Both the position numbers and the translations under genes were made by a program. 64,000 nucleotides of DNA. It comes from Paractinoplanes maris. GTDB taxonomy: Bacteria; Actinomycetota; Actinomycetes; Mycobacteriales; Micromonosporaceae. Positions within the stretch are counted from its first letter, which is position 1. Every line of letters starts with the position of its first letter. Below, in pieces: positions 49,729-59,101 of the stretch. The notes under the pieces were generated by a model. That model saw only the letters and a list, made by a program, of their open reading frames with translations. It did no database searches and had not been told where the DNA came from. The stretch spans positions 124,001-188,000 of the forward strand of contig NZ_JALPVL010000006.1 in NCBI RefSeq assembly GCF_023544465.1, given 5' to 3'.

Positions 49729-50817
49729 ATGGCGCAGATGTTTCAGGTGGTCGACCTCTTCGCGGGCTGCGGCGGCATCACCGCCGGATTCCACGGAACG
49801 GGACGATTCGAGACGGTCGGTGCTGTGGAGATCGACTTGGCGGCGGCCACGACATACACGGAGAACTTCGGAGTCGGCATCGTTCACCGAGGCAGCATCG
49901 TGGGCTGGTCCCCGCCCGAGCGGGCGGCGTTCGCCGACGTGGTCGTCGGAGGGCCGCCATGCCAGGGGTTCTCAAATCTGGGTTCGAAGAAACTGGATGA
50001 TCCCCGTAATCAACTGTGGCGCGAATACGTGCGGGTGCTCAACGAGATCCGACCCAAGGTTTTCGTGATCGAAAACGTCGATCGCTTCCTGAAGAGCACC
50101 GAGTTCGCCGCACTGCAGGATGAGACGAGGTCCGGCGGCCAACTGGAGAAATACCGTTTGAACTGGGAGCTCGTCAATGCGGCCGAGTTCGGTGCCGCTC
50201 AGGTGCGACGTCGGGCGATCGTCATCGGCACCAGGATCGACCTCGATCCGATCGAGATCCCGAACCCCACCGTTCGACGCCGGGAGAACTGGCGCACCGT
50301 TCGCCAGGCCCTGGACGGCATCGATACGAACGTTCACGTGGACAACCAATTCCTGCCGTCCCGGACGATCACCTATCACGACGGTCGACCGGTGCCCGGT
50401 TGGTACAAGAAGCTTGATCTTCACGTGACCCGTAACTATCAACAGCTTTCGCTCGACCGATTCCGCGCCATTCCGGCGGGTGGCAACAGGTTCAATCTTC
50501 CCGACGACCTGAAGAGCCCGTGCTGGATCAAGCACACCACCGGCTCCGGCGATGTGATGGGTCGACTGCGATGGGACCAGCCTTCGGTCACCATCCGTAC
50601 CGAATTCTTCAAGCCTGAGAAGGGTCGGTACCTGCACCCGTCCGAGAACCGCGCCATCACCCACCTCGAAGCAGCTCGCCTTCAGGGCTTCAGCGACGAG
50701 TTCCGGTGGAGCGGTTCAAAGGTCGACATCGCGCGTCAGATCGGGAACGCGGTTCCGGTGGAACTCGCCCAGGCGATCGGTGAGCACCTCGCGAAGAACT
50801 TGGACGCGCGCCTCTGA
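49729..50817 (+). CDS. C5-cytosine DNA methyltransferase
   Basis: This 362-residue enzyme methylates a cytosine in a specific DNA sequence. Motif I is VVDLFAGCGG, the catalytic Cys78 is in GGPPCQGFS (motif IV), ENV follows (motif VI), QVRRRAIVIG is motif VIII, and IGNAVP is motif X. The variable target-recognition region lies between about 175 and 300. I chose ATG at 49729 because AAGG is 8 bases before it; an in-frame ATG at 49723 is too close to that site. It converges with vsr (7 bases between stops), and together with the operon on the other strand forms the defence island. Confidence 0.95.
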   Translation: MAQMFQVVDLFAGCGGITAGFHGTGRFETVGAVEIDLAAATTYTENFGVGIVHRGSIVGWSPPERAAFADVVVGGPPCQGFSNLGSKKLDDPRNQLWREYVRVLNEIRPKVFVIENVDRFLKSTEFAALQDETRSGGQLEKYRLNWELVNAAEFGAAQVRRRAIVIGTRIDLDPIEIPNPTVRRRENWRTVRQALDGIDTNVHVDNQFLPSRTITYHDGRPVPGWYKKLDLHVTRNYQQLSLDRFRAIPAGGNRFNLPDDLKSPCWIKHTTGSGDVMGRLRWDQPSVTIRTEFFKPEKGRYLHPSENRAITHLEAARLQGFSDEFRWSGSKVDIARQIGNAVPVELAQAIGEHLAKNLDARL

Positions 50818-50824
50818 CGAGGTC

Positions 50825-51274
50825 TCAGCCCGATGAGGGTCGCACAACAGCGGCAATGCGATCGGCGGCCTCGACGGGGTCCTCGTGTTCCCAGATCCGC
50901 ACCACATCCCAACCAAGTTCGTTCAGGTGGGCATTGGTGGCTTCGTCCCGCTCTCGATTCTTCGTGAGTTTCTCCGCCCACCACTGAGAATTCGCAGCAG
51001 GGCTGGTCGCGTGCACCGGGCAGACATGCCAGAAGCAACCGTCGACGAAGACCGCCACCCGGCTCCGGGTGAACGCGATGTCCATGGTTCGCCGAGTCAT
51101 TCCGGGAATCGGCACCGTGACGCGAAACCGTAGGCCCATGGCATGCAGTCGCCGGCGTATCGCCACCTCGGGCTGGGTGTCGCGACGACGTTGCCGACTC
51201 ATTCGACCGGAAACGGCCACCGAACTGGGAGTCGGGCTCGATACCACCGGCATGTCCGCCACGGTACCTCTCAT
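50825..51274 (-). CDS. vsr: Very short patch repair (Vsr) endonuclease
   Basis: This 149-residue endonuclease nicks beside T:G mismatches that arise when 5-methylcytosine deaminates. It shows RMSRQRRRDTQPEVAIRRRLHAMGLRF, the catalytic Asp (about 65) in RTMDIAFTR, and the zinc/catalytic region VAVFVDGCFWHVCPVH, then WWAEKLTKNRERDEATNAHL. The ATG at 51274 overlaps the corrected stop of the preceding gene (ATGA), favouring it over the in-frame GTG at 51262. Its partner is the methyltransferase on the opposite strand. Confidence 0.95.
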   Translation of the reverse strand: MRGTVADMPVVSSPTPSSVAVSGRMSRQRRRDTQPEVAIRRRLHAMGLRFRVTVPIPGMTRRTMDIAFTRSRVAVFVDGCFWHVCPVHATSPAANSQWWAEKLTKNRERDEATNAHLNELGWDVVRIWEHEDPVEAADRIAAVVRPSSG

Positions 51275-52006
51275 CGGATGCTGGTCGCGGCAGCCCGGAG
51301 CCGGTGGGCTGTCTCAGTGCAAAGCTGTCTGCACAACTCGTCCAACTGCGTGTCGCTCAACGCTCGGGCATCGACGAATGCCAGGTAGCGCCGCAGCCAT
51401 TTTGGTGACCTCACGAATGAGCAACCGATGGTTGACATCCGGCGGTGCCGCGACCACAGCAACCGCGAGTGCCGTGGCCAGCCGCGGGTCACCGCCGATG
51501 ATTCGTCGTTCGAGCAGTTGGTTGAGGTCGCTTTCGGAGAGAGCGGCCAGCACGTGATCACGGCCGGCGAACACCACGGCTTGCCACCAGAGCCTGGCCC
51601 ACATGTGCCGAGTGAGATCGCTGGCTATCCAGCGCTCCTTGTTCTCGACGCCGAACCGCCACATGGTGACATCGGGCAGTGCCACCAACGAGGTGAAGGA
51701 CCACAGCTCGCGGCTGCCCCCATCAGCCCAGCTCAGATCCATGTGATGGCGGACCACAGGTGCCGCCGCTCGATCGAACGCCACCCGTGCCTCGGCATTC
51801 GCCGCACCAGGAAACCCATGTGCGAGGGCCACCTCGACGATCGACTCGACGAACAGCTGAATCTGCCGGGAAGAGACCCGTCCACCGACGGGAGCCCACA
51901 ACTGGTCAGGGTGCGTTGTCGCCCTCACCGGCACCTTGCCGGCCTTCAGATCGGCGTGGAGCGCGGCCGCGACCACCAGCGGAATACGTGGCCAGAGCTC
52001 TGTCAT
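51271..52006 (-). pseudogene. DUF6339-like protein of the defence operon, one-base frameshift
   Basis: The protein starts at ATG 52006 (TELWPRIPLVVAAALHADLK), and the main frame runs through FGVENKERWIASDLTRHMWARLWWQ and ERRIIGGDPRLATALAVAV to LLIREVTK. An extra A in the run 51400-51403 throws the frame off, to a spurious stop at 51314. Removing it gives KWLRRYLAFVDARALSDTQL and an end at 51271 that overlaps vsr by ATGA, for 244 residues. I recall DUF6339 proteins in this gene neighbourhood, so the name is tentative. It may be functional if the extra base is a sequencing error. Confidence 0.75.
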
Positions 52007-52893
52007 CGGAAAGTACGCCCCCGGCCCGCCTGTCGAACGGCTCCGGACAGTCGAGTACGGAGGCCGGCAATGTCCTGGCCGGTGGACGGTGGGATCAGTT
52101 CGAGTCCGGAGATCTCCAGCGTCCGGTCCAGCACGTCACCGACGGTGTCCGGTGGCCAATCCTCACGTTCGATCAGGTCCTCCCGGACGCTGAGAGCGAT
52201 CTCCAACAGCAATGCGGCCACGCCGGCCTCGAGTTCGTCCAGCAATGCCTGCTGGCGCCGATCCTTGGCCCCACGCATAAGAGCCGCGCAGAGTTCCCTG
52301 TCCTGTGTGTTGATCAGGACGCGGAACGCACCGAAGAAGGGCGCGAGCAGTTCGGTGCTGCTCTCGAGGTGCCAGCTCGCCGCGGGTGAGAGGCGAGTCG
52401 CGGCAAAGTCGATCTGCTGCATCGGGAACATGGAGGACTGACTTTCAAGGGCCACCCGCTGCATCTGCTCGCACAGAACCGATCCCGCGATCGAGGCAAC
52501 GCCGGGTTGAAGGGTGGTCGGCCGCCTAGCCAGGCAGAGTGCACTCCGAAGGGTGAGCGTCCCTGAAACACGTTCACCGACCAACCGCGCATCGAGCACA
52601 GCGATGCCGTCCGCTCCCAGGGGAACCGGGCTACCCGCCTCGGTCATGCCGGTCGACGAGCTGGTCCAGGAGAAAGCGACGACCACATCAGCCGGTTCGA
52701 CGCCGGTCTCGTGGCGAAGACGGTTCGCGTCCACCCGAACCCGACGAGCAAGGCGGAGGTCCGTGCCGGGATCCCAGCCGTCGATCTCGTCCGGCAACAC
52801 GGTCCATCCCTCCTCCTCGGTCTCGATGTGCCACGGTTCCCAGACGACTGTCTCGGGAAGCGGCACGAGGTACGGCTTGACATCAGCCGGCAT
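52003..52893 (-). CDS. Defence-operon protein of unknown function
   Basis: This 296-residue soluble protein begins PADVKPYLVPLPETVVWEPW. The first half is strand-rich (VVVAFSWTSSSTGMTE, GTLTLRSALCLARRP), and the second half is helical (MFPMQQIDFAATRLSP, LLDELEAGVAALLLEIALSVRE). No catalytic motif is recognised. It overlaps the ATPase gene upstream by 11 bases and the DUF6339-like gene downstream by four, so it is an integral member of the operon. An assembly or DNA-end-binding role would be speculation. Confidence 0.8.
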   Translation of the reverse strand: MPADVKPYLVPLPETVVWEPWHIETEEEGWTVLPDEIDGWDPGTDLRLARRVRVDANRLRHETGVEPADVVVAFSWTSSSTGMTEAGSPVPLGADGIAVLDARLVGERVSGTLTLRSALCLARRPTTLQPGVASIAGSVLCEQMQRVALESQSSMFPMQQIDFAATRLSPAASWHLESSTELLAPFFGAFRVLINTQDRELCAALMRGAKDRRQQALLDELEAGVAALLLEIALSVREDLIEREDWPPDTVGDVLDRTLEISGLELIPPSTGQDIAGLRTRLSGAVRQAGRGRTFR

Positions 52894-54730
52894 CAGTCAC
52901 CTCCTGGCCTACCTTGAATCTGACCACTGCGTCCGGCACGTACGTGGCCAGTACGTACCAGTCGGAAGCCTGTCCGGGGGACAACATGATGGCGGCACCT
53001 TGAACCACGGCAGCGTCGCTGACCGACTGCCATTGCAGGATCTGCGGTACGAGGGCTCCGGCGGGCGGTTCACCTTCTCTGCCGCCGCCCTCGACGACGA
53101 CCTCGACCTCGGCGGTCACCACGCGCCGAACACTCGAGGCCGGGGCGTGAACAGTCGCCACCAGGAACGGCCGGCCGTCATGGAACCGGAGTGACGGCGG
53201 TCCCGACAACCGAACTGCGCCACCTCGTGCCGGCCGGCCTCCTCCTACGCCGCCTCCACCGTTTCCACCGCCGCCGTTCGTTCCCGGGCGACCGCCGGCA
53301 GGCGGGGTGTCCGTGAGTCGGGCCGGTACGACACTTGCCAGACGCGCGGCGAATTGCCCGAGACCTTGGCCACCGGATCCGCCCGCCTGCGTCCCCATGC
53401 CGAACCGCTCGTCGATCTGCTTGAGAATGAATGTTCGCGCCCCTTGGACCACACCCCTGGCTGCTCCGCTCAAACCTTTGGAGACCCAGTCGTCATGGGT
53501 CGGCGGCTCCGACGACGCGAACAACTCGTCGGCGTCCTCGGACGCTCTGAACACACCCCCGTAGCAGAGTCTGCTGTCGGGATGTGGCGGACCAGGAAGG
53601 TAGTCGACCACCAACTCCGCCACCCGCATGCGTGCGACGTGATTGCTGGGCCCGTCGAACGGTCGAGCCGCGGTCACGATGTGCCGGGCACTCGCGCCAC
53701 CCGCCGCGGCAAGTGACAGCGCCAGAGCTCCCGCATCCTTGGGCGGAACCGTCCGGGCGAATTGTGAGCCGCTGCCCGCGCGGATCTCCTGAAGAGCCTC
53801 CACGAACGGCGCGAAGTCCTCCAGCGTCTCGGGCGAGGGCACACGCACCCGCGATCCGTCGACGCCGACGAAGAACCGCATGTGCGTTCCGGACTCGTCG
53901 GGAACCATCTTGGGCCAGAGATTCCACAGGATCGCCGACGTCAGATAGGTAGCCGCTTCGTGCGGACTCCGTTCGCGCGCCTCCTGGTCGTGACCTGTCA
54001 GGCCGAGGTCAGCGGCGAGCACGACGATGTCGGTTCCGGTCCGACCGTCCGCGAATCCTGGAAGGTTCAAAGCCCTGGAGAACGCGGCGGCCTCGTCATC
54101 CACGATCGGATCGGGTACGTCGTCCGGACCCACCTCACCCCACCAATGGCGGCCCGTGAAACGGCGATCGCCGCTGTACCAACTGTGTCCCAGCGCGGCC
54201 CCCATCAGCCTTCGCCGTGATTCGCCCTCGGTGTTGGTGTCCACCAGGATGGCCCCGACGCGACTGATCCGGTAGAAGATGCCTTTGCCGAAGCCGTAGG
54301 TGCCGCCGCCGAACTCATGGTCGCTGGGCTCACCGACGTTGCGAAGGAACTGGACGAAGTCTGCCTTCTCATCACCCTGCGCCTTGATCCCGGCACGGAG
54401 TGGACCACCCAGCCCCACCGTATCCCGATCGGAGATCACCAGGGCGATCGCCCCGGGCCGGAACGCGCCTTCGAGTTCGACGTTCGATGCCACCGCGGGT
54501 CCGGGGAGCAGCAAATGTCGCCACGACTCCGTCTGCGTTCCCAAAATCCGTACGTCGATCTCGAAATCGACCACGGCACCCGGCAGACGTGCGTCCCAGC
54601 TGTTCTGCGCGGCCTCTCTGACGAGGACCGCCAGCGGATCCAACGCAGGCCGACCCAACTGCTTGACAATGCCCTCGGCCGCCGCCGAACCCTCCGGCGC
54701 GAACGGCTGCGACCACCACCGCACGGTCAT
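52883..54730 (-). CDS. MutL/GHKL-type ATPase of the defence operon
   Basis: This 615-residue protein carries a Bergerat-fold ATPase: N-box LVREAAQNSWDAR (Glu39, Asn43), a divergent G1 box VISDRDTVGLGG (about 98-109) and glycine lid GGGTYGFGKGIFYRIS (141-156). The middle is a transducer-like region. The C-terminal 150 residues start with a Gly/Pro linker and end in a beta-rich domain. Such ATPases act as switches that change shape on nucleotide binding. It overlaps both neighbours by 4 or 11 bases. Confidence 0.85.
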   Translation of the reverse strand: MTVRWWSQPFAPEGSAAAEGIVKQLGRPALDPLAVLVREAAQNSWDARLPGAVVDFEIDVRILGTQTESWRHLLLPGPAVASNVELEGAFRPGAIALVISDRDTVGLGGPLRAGIKAQGDEKADFVQFLRNVGEPSDHEFGGGTYGFGKGIFYRISRVGAILVDTNTEGESRRRLMGAALGHSWYSGDRRFTGRHWWGEVGPDDVPDPIVDDEAAAFSRALNLPGFADGRTGTDIVVLAADLGLTGHDQEARERSPHEAATYLTSAILWNLWPKMVPDESGTHMRFFVGVDGSRVRVPSPETLEDFAPFVEALQEIRAGSGSQFARTVPPKDAGALALSLAAAGGASARHIVTAARPFDGPSNHVARMRVAELVVDYLPGPPHPDSRLCYGGVFRASEDADELFASSEPPTHDDWVSKGLSGAARGVVQGARTFILKQIDERFGMGTQAGGSGGQGLGQFAARLASVVPARLTDTPPAGGRPGTNGGGGNGGGGVGGGRPARGGAVRLSGPPSLRFHDGRPFLVATVHAPASSVRRVVTAEVEVVVEGGGREGEPPAGALVPQILQWQSVSDAAVVQGAAIMLSPGQASDWYVLATYVPDAVVRFKVGQEVTDAG

Positions 54731-55713
54731 CGAACCAGCTCCGAGGCGATCTCACTCAGCGACGCCCCGTGTGCGTGAGGAAGGAGAGCGGCCAGCTCGA
54801 CGCTGTAGCGGACGTCGGTGATCCCGTCAGGCGATCTGCCGTTCACGATATCGGAACCCACGAGGCGAGGTACGGAGCCGTCGACCCGAACGCGCAGGAC
54901 CTCCTCCACCGCGAACCTGTCCGGGTCGGGTCGGACGGGGTCCGGGTGCCAACGAGCCGCCGCAAGTCGAGACCGAAGAGAGTCACGGGCAGCCCCCGAC
55001 TCCTCGATCCGAACCACGACATCATTCAGGCTGAGCCCGTTCGGGTCATCGACGACCCGCAGGAGCACGAGGTCGAGAGATCGGCCGTCATGAGTGTCAA
55101 GCTGATCCAGACCATGAATCGTGACGGCATCACTCTGGGCGCCCAGCGTTTTGACTTCGATACAGCCGCCCTCGGCTTCGAAGTCGTGCGGTTCGTTCAG
55201 CGGTCCACGCCAGGACTCGACGGGAAAACCCCGCTCGGCGAGCAGCAGCTCGCTCAAGACCGTGAGCTCGCCGAACAGTCCCATCTTCGCCTGGGGTGAC
55301 AATTCACGGACCAACAGGTTGCGGAACAAGTTCCTCCAGCGGGCCACGACGCGGACAGCGGTCGACGCCGGTCGATCCACCCTGACGATCTCCTGCAGCA
55401 CGTCCCGCAGGACTTCGTCGAACTCCCCGAAGAGGTCGGGCTCGGTGCATGAGACATCGAGATAGTCGATGTGGGGACCGCCGAAGGAAAGCCGCCGCAC
55501 GGTGGTGCCGAGAACCGCCGGACGCCGGTCGACCGGAACGCCTTCACCGAGGGCCGGTACGAGGAGGTGCCGGACGCCGGCACGGTCGAGAGCCACCCGA
55601 CATGGCTGTGCCGCGAAGGACAAGGCAAGCGGGAAGGACTCGAACTCCTGTGCGCGGGGCAGATTGAGAACCGCCCATGCACGCTCGAGTTCGGACGGCT
55701 CGAAGCCGCTCAT
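54727..55713 (-). CDS. PD-(D/E)XK nuclease-fold protein (DUF4420)
   Basis: This 328-residue protein has the DUF4420 layout: an N-terminal recognition region, then the nuclease core with GLFGELTVLSELLL (Glu149), HDFEAEGGCIEVKTL (Asp177, Glu186, Lys188) and a downstream helix. All catalytic residues of the D-ExK pattern are present, so it is predicted to cut DNA. The start overlaps the Z1 gene and the end overlaps the ATPase gene, four bases each. Confidence 0.88.
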   Translation of the reverse strand: MSGFEPSELERAWAVLNLPRAQEFESFPLALSFAAQPCRVALDRAGVRHLLVPALGEGVPVDRRPAVLGTTVRRLSFGGPHIDYLDVSCTEPDLFGEFDEVLRDVLQEIVRVDRPASTAVRVVARWRNLFRNLLVRELSPQAKMGLFGELTVLSELLLAERGFPVESWRGPLNEPHDFEAEGGCIEVKTLGAQSDAVTIHGLDQLDTHDGRSLDLVLLRVVDDPNGLSLNDVVVRIEESGAARDSLRSRLAAARWHPDPVRPDPDRFAVEEVLRVRVDGSVPRLVGSDIVNGRSPDGITDVRYSVELAALLPHAHGASLSEIASELVR

Positions 55714-58271
55714 ACGAGTTCCTCGGTGTCGACATCCAGCGCCTCGTCGAGATTCACGCTCTCGACGTCGGAGAGGTCCACCGACACATGGCTTGCTCTG
55801 ATCGTCTTGGTGTTCACGTCGCCCGGAAAGGTGATCCCCAGACCGACGACCGGAGCCATGGCGTCCAACGGCTTTCGCTTCAGTGTGGTGCGCCCGGTGG
55901 AATCCGTCCGAGCCGGCTCACTGAGCTGATCGATCAGATAGAGGACGAGCAGGCCACGATCACGGTTCACCGGGTCGCTGTTGCGCAGTGCGACCAGATC
56001 TCCTTCGCTCTTCGCTCTGGCCTCGGAAACAGAGAGGTCAAGGTCGAGAGCCCGGTCCTGCTTGCTCATGAGCGTCTTGATGTCGGCGCGGTCGGGATTT
56101 CCGTCGTCAAGACGCGAGCGGACGGCGTACTTGATCTCGAGGCCGCCCAGTTCGGCCGTCCTGCCTTCACCGACGACGACGGCGACCGACCAACTCGCCA
56201 GGCTGGGTCGACTGTCCGAGAGTCGATTGTCGATGTATTTGGTCATCAGCTTGGGATCGAGATCCGTGGAGTCCTCGTGCACCTGGTACTGCGTCAGGAA
56301 GTTCTTGATGAAGCTGACCGGGACATCCCGAATGAGCAGGGCCGTGCTGAGCGTCTCCAGGTTGCCGTGCAGTACCGCATCCTGCACCAGGTTCTCTGCC
56401 GCCTGCTGATTGCGGTCCAACCAATCGGCATCACGGTGATGGAAGTATCGGGTCTGCAGACGCCGGCCGGCGTAGGAGATGTACGCCGGCTGCGCACCGC
56501 CCATCTTGGCGGTGATCCGCAGTGAGGGATGGGTCTTGATCCGGACGGCAACCTGGGTCGGGGTCAAATTCTCCCGCTGGTAGCGGTCGATGTCGTCCCG
56601 CATCTCGTGCTCGACCGTCGCGAGGTGTCGGAAGGCATCCGAAAGGCTCGGGGTCATCCAGATCCGCGGCAGGTCCTCGTAGCCCGTTCGATAACCGAAC
56701 CAGCGGCCCATCTGGAGAAGAGTGTCGTAGGCCGTGGCACCGCGAACGAAGAAACTGACGACGAGGCCCTCCAGCGTCAGACCGCGGGACAGGGTGTTAC
56801 CACCGACAGCGATCGCCACGACCGACGGCTCCGAATAATCCAGGCGGTCCTCACTCCGGAAGTTGTCGAGCACAACCTTGGTGTCGGCGATGACGTCCGC
56901 GAGGTGTGTCACGACCTCGTCGAACGTGTTCTGGGCGCGTCCGAAGTCTTCCGACGGCACCTTCGCGGATTCCTCCTCCCACAGCCTGCGCCAGGAGCTG
57001 AGCGCCTCCGGACCGCCCGAGGCAAGGCCGTCGAGGGCTTTCTTCCGCAAGAACAGGAGGGGATCACGGTAGCTCTCGTGCACAGCGATCTTGACCGAGG
57101 TGTGGATCAGCATGGTGCTGTGACCGACATCCCGCCGCGCTCGGCGAGCGGCGGTGGCCAGCCAGAACCAGTGAACGGCGGACACCAACTCGTCGATCAT
57201 CGTCGGAGTGAACCCTTCGGCTGACTCCTTGCCTCCCGGCCGGAGCAGCGGGACGTCGTCCTCCGAAACTGTTCGCACCATGTCGTAGCCGTCGGGCGGG
57301 CCGTCGCCCGGTTCCAAGCTCTCCCACTCGACGGCATAGCGTCCGAAGATCTTCTCCGGTCCGAAATATCCGTCCGGTCTCGGCAGATTGAGGATGAAGG
57401 ACTTCGGATAGAGGTCGTCCGGAGTCGTGGGCTCGATGAACACATTGGCGAACGGCGTCGCCGTATATCCGATGTAGGTGCATTTCGGCATCAGCGCCAG
57501 CAACTTGCGGATCAGCGGGTTGATTCGCCCCGTCGCGACCGAAGCTTGATCCGCCTCGTCGTCGATCACCAGCACAGGGACCGACTCGAGCGCCTTGCGT
57601 CCGCTCGACGTGTCCAGCCACTGAACGAGTTTGCGGAGAACCGCGGCGTTCTTCTTGACCACCACGAGTACCGGCTTGTCGGGATTGAGCACCGCGCCGG
57701 CGTACTCGGGTGGGACGACGAAGTCTCTCTGCTCGGTCGTCTTGGGAACCCAGTGATCCGGGTTCAGGTCCTTCAGGTACTCGTCGAGCCGGACCTGCGT
57801 CTGTCGCCGGAGGCCGTTGTGGATACCGGAAAGCACAATGACCAGCCGGTAGTCCACGTCCGCCAACTTGGCCGCGACAGCAGTGAAGTTCGTGGTCTTG
57901 CCGCTCTGCACGTAACCGACGACGAGTCCTTTGGAGTCCCACCGAGGCTTGTCGGGCCTCGGAGTGTGCGCCACCACCGTGTTCGAGGCCACGTCGACCG
58001 ACTCGATCCGCTCCGAAGGCCAGTCCTCGTCGATGAACTGCGTCTTGAGCGACTGCCAGAAACGGTCCGCCCGGTTCGGTCCGCTGTACCAGTCCTCGGA
58101 GCCCGCCGTGATGACGGGAGGGCCACCGACCTGCACCTTCTCCTTGTCGGCGAGGAACTGTTTGGCGAACTGCTCGACCATCACCGGATCCAGCGATTCG
58201 GAGAAGCTGGATACGGCCGCCTCGACCCCGTGCTTCCGGGCCCAATCGGCGAAGACCACGTACAAGCTCAC
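55710..58271 (-). CDS. Z1-domain P-loop ATPase of the defence operon
   Basis: This 853-residue protein resembles superfamily 2 helicases. Walker A is GYVQSGKTT (about 119-127), Walker B LVIDDEADQAS (about 237), motif III-like IGYTATPFANVF (about 268), and GGNTLSRGLTLEGLVV is the Z1 hallmark near residue 495. It is the first gene of the operon. GTG at 58271 is chosen because GAGGAG lies six bases upstream; the frame could extend to 58292 but through the ribosome site. It probably translocates on or remodels DNA together with the ATPase and nuclease. Confidence 0.9.
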   Translation of the reverse strand: MSLYVVFADWARKHGVEAAVSSFSESLDPVMVEQFAKQFLADKEKVQVGGPPVITAGSEDWYSGPNRADRFWQSLKTQFIDEDWPSERIESVDVASNTVVAHTPRPDKPRWDSKGLVVGYVQSGKTTNFTAVAAKLADVDYRLVIVLSGIHNGLRRQTQVRLDEYLKDLNPDHWVPKTTEQRDFVVPPEYAGAVLNPDKPVLVVVKKNAAVLRKLVQWLDTSSGRKALESVPVLVIDDEADQASVATGRINPLIRKLLALMPKCTYIGYTATPFANVFIEPTTPDDLYPKSFILNLPRPDGYFGPEKIFGRYAVEWESLEPGDGPPDGYDMVRTVSEDDVPLLRPGGKESAEGFTPTMIDELVSAVHWFWLATAARRARRDVGHSTMLIHTSVKIAVHESYRDPLLFLRKKALDGLASGGPEALSSWRRLWEEESAKVPSEDFGRAQNTFDEVVTHLADVIADTKVVLDNFRSEDRLDYSEPSVVAIAVGGNTLSRGLTLEGLVVSFFVRGATAYDTLLQMGRWFGYRTGYEDLPRIWMTPSLSDAFRHLATVEHEMRDDIDRYQRENLTPTQVAVRIKTHPSLRITAKMGGAQPAYISYAGRRLQTRYFHHRDADWLDRNQQAAENLVQDAVLHGNLETLSTALLIRDVPVSFIKNFLTQYQVHEDSTDLDPKLMTKYIDNRLSDSRPSLASWSVAVVVGEGRTAELGGLEIKYAVRSRLDDGNPDRADIKTLMSKQDRALDLDLSVSEARAKSEGDLVALRNSDPVNRDRGLLVLYLIDQLSEPARTDSTGRTTLKRKPLDAMAPVVGLGITFPGDVNTKTIRASHVSVDLSDVESVNLDEALDVDTEELV

Positions 58272-58455
58272 TAGTTGCTCCTCAGGTCGCACTCAGGGTG
58301 CAACTTAGCCGAGGAACGAGGCCACCGGACCCAGCATCGCCGGATCGCTCGGCCCGCATACTTCGCCGAAAGATCGGCAACGGATGGGTCGATCGGCGGA
58401 GGCCACTTCAGAGTCGCATCCATCGGGCGGCGCCGGGGTGATCGGTGCCCGGACG

Positions 58456-58489
58456 CCGAAAAGGCGGCCCCGCCAGGCCGCCTTTTCGG
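58456..58489. terminator. Terminator downstream of the DUF305 gene
   Basis: A 14-bp perfect stem (CCGAAAAGGCGGCC, 58456-58469, complement at 58476-58489) with a 6-base loop lies 10 bases after the DUF305 stop. The A/T tracts within the stem ends could serve both directions. It also separates this block from the Z1 operon promoter region. Confidence 0.8.
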
Positions 58490-58498
58490 AGTTCGCGG

Positions 58499-59101
58499 TC
58501 AGCCGTTCATGAGTTGGAGCATCTGCTGGATCTCGCCCTGGCGGGACTGCTGCACCCGCTCGGCGAACTTCTTCGCCTCGCTGTTCTTGCCGCCGGTCAG
58601 TTCGACCTTCGACATCTCCATCGCCTGGTGTTGGTGGGCCAGGAAGAGGTTGAGGAACGCCGTGTCGAAGGAGGCGGCCTTCACCTTGCTCAACGCCTTG
58701 ATCTCGGCCTCGCCGGTGCCGGGCAGGCCGCCGTGGTCGGCGTGCAGGCTGGGGGCCTGGTCGACCTCGGTGGGTGCGTCCCAGTCCTCGAGCCACGTCC
58801 GCATCATGGCGAGCTCGTCCTTCTCGGTGGCCTGGATGGCCTGGGCCAAGGTGGCGAGCTGGGGGTTCTTCGCCCGCTTGATGGCCGTGGTGGTCATCCG
58901 CAGGCCCTGTTCCTGGTGGTAGGCCAGCATCTGCAGGAACATCACGTCGGTGTCGTTGTGTTCGTCGCCGGCCTTGATCTGGGCTACTGCCTCGGCGGCG
59001 ACCGTGGTGCCGGCCGCGGGGGCTGCGGGCTCTTTGGCGGTGCCGCACGCGCCGAGGATGAACGGCGCCAGCATGGCCGCGGCGATCAGGCGGCGCTTCA
59101 C
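58499..59101 (-). CDS. DUF305 (CopM-like) lipoprotein, coupled to an LPMO
   Basis: This 200-residue exported protein has a short lipoprotein signal ending LGAC, then a four-helix DUF305 domain rich in His and Met pairs: DVMFLQMLAYHQEQGLRM, MMRTWLEDW and FLAHQHQAMEMSKVEL. Such motifs in DUF305/CopM proteins bind copper or silver. GTG at 59101 overlaps the stop of the LPMO gene by four bases (GTGA), so it is made from the same mRNA. I infer a copper-handling role for the LPMO, which needs copper. Confidence 0.88.
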   Translation of the reverse strand: MKRRLIAAAMLAPFILGACGTAKEPAAPAAGTTVAAEAVAQIKAGDEHNDTDVMFLQMLAYHQEQGLRMTTTAIKRAKNPQLATLAQAIQATEKDELAMMRTWLEDWDAPTEVDQAPSLHADHGGLPGTGEAEIKALSKVKAASFDTAFLNLFLAHQHQAMEMSKVELTGGKNSEAKKFAERVQQSRQGEIQQMLQLMNG

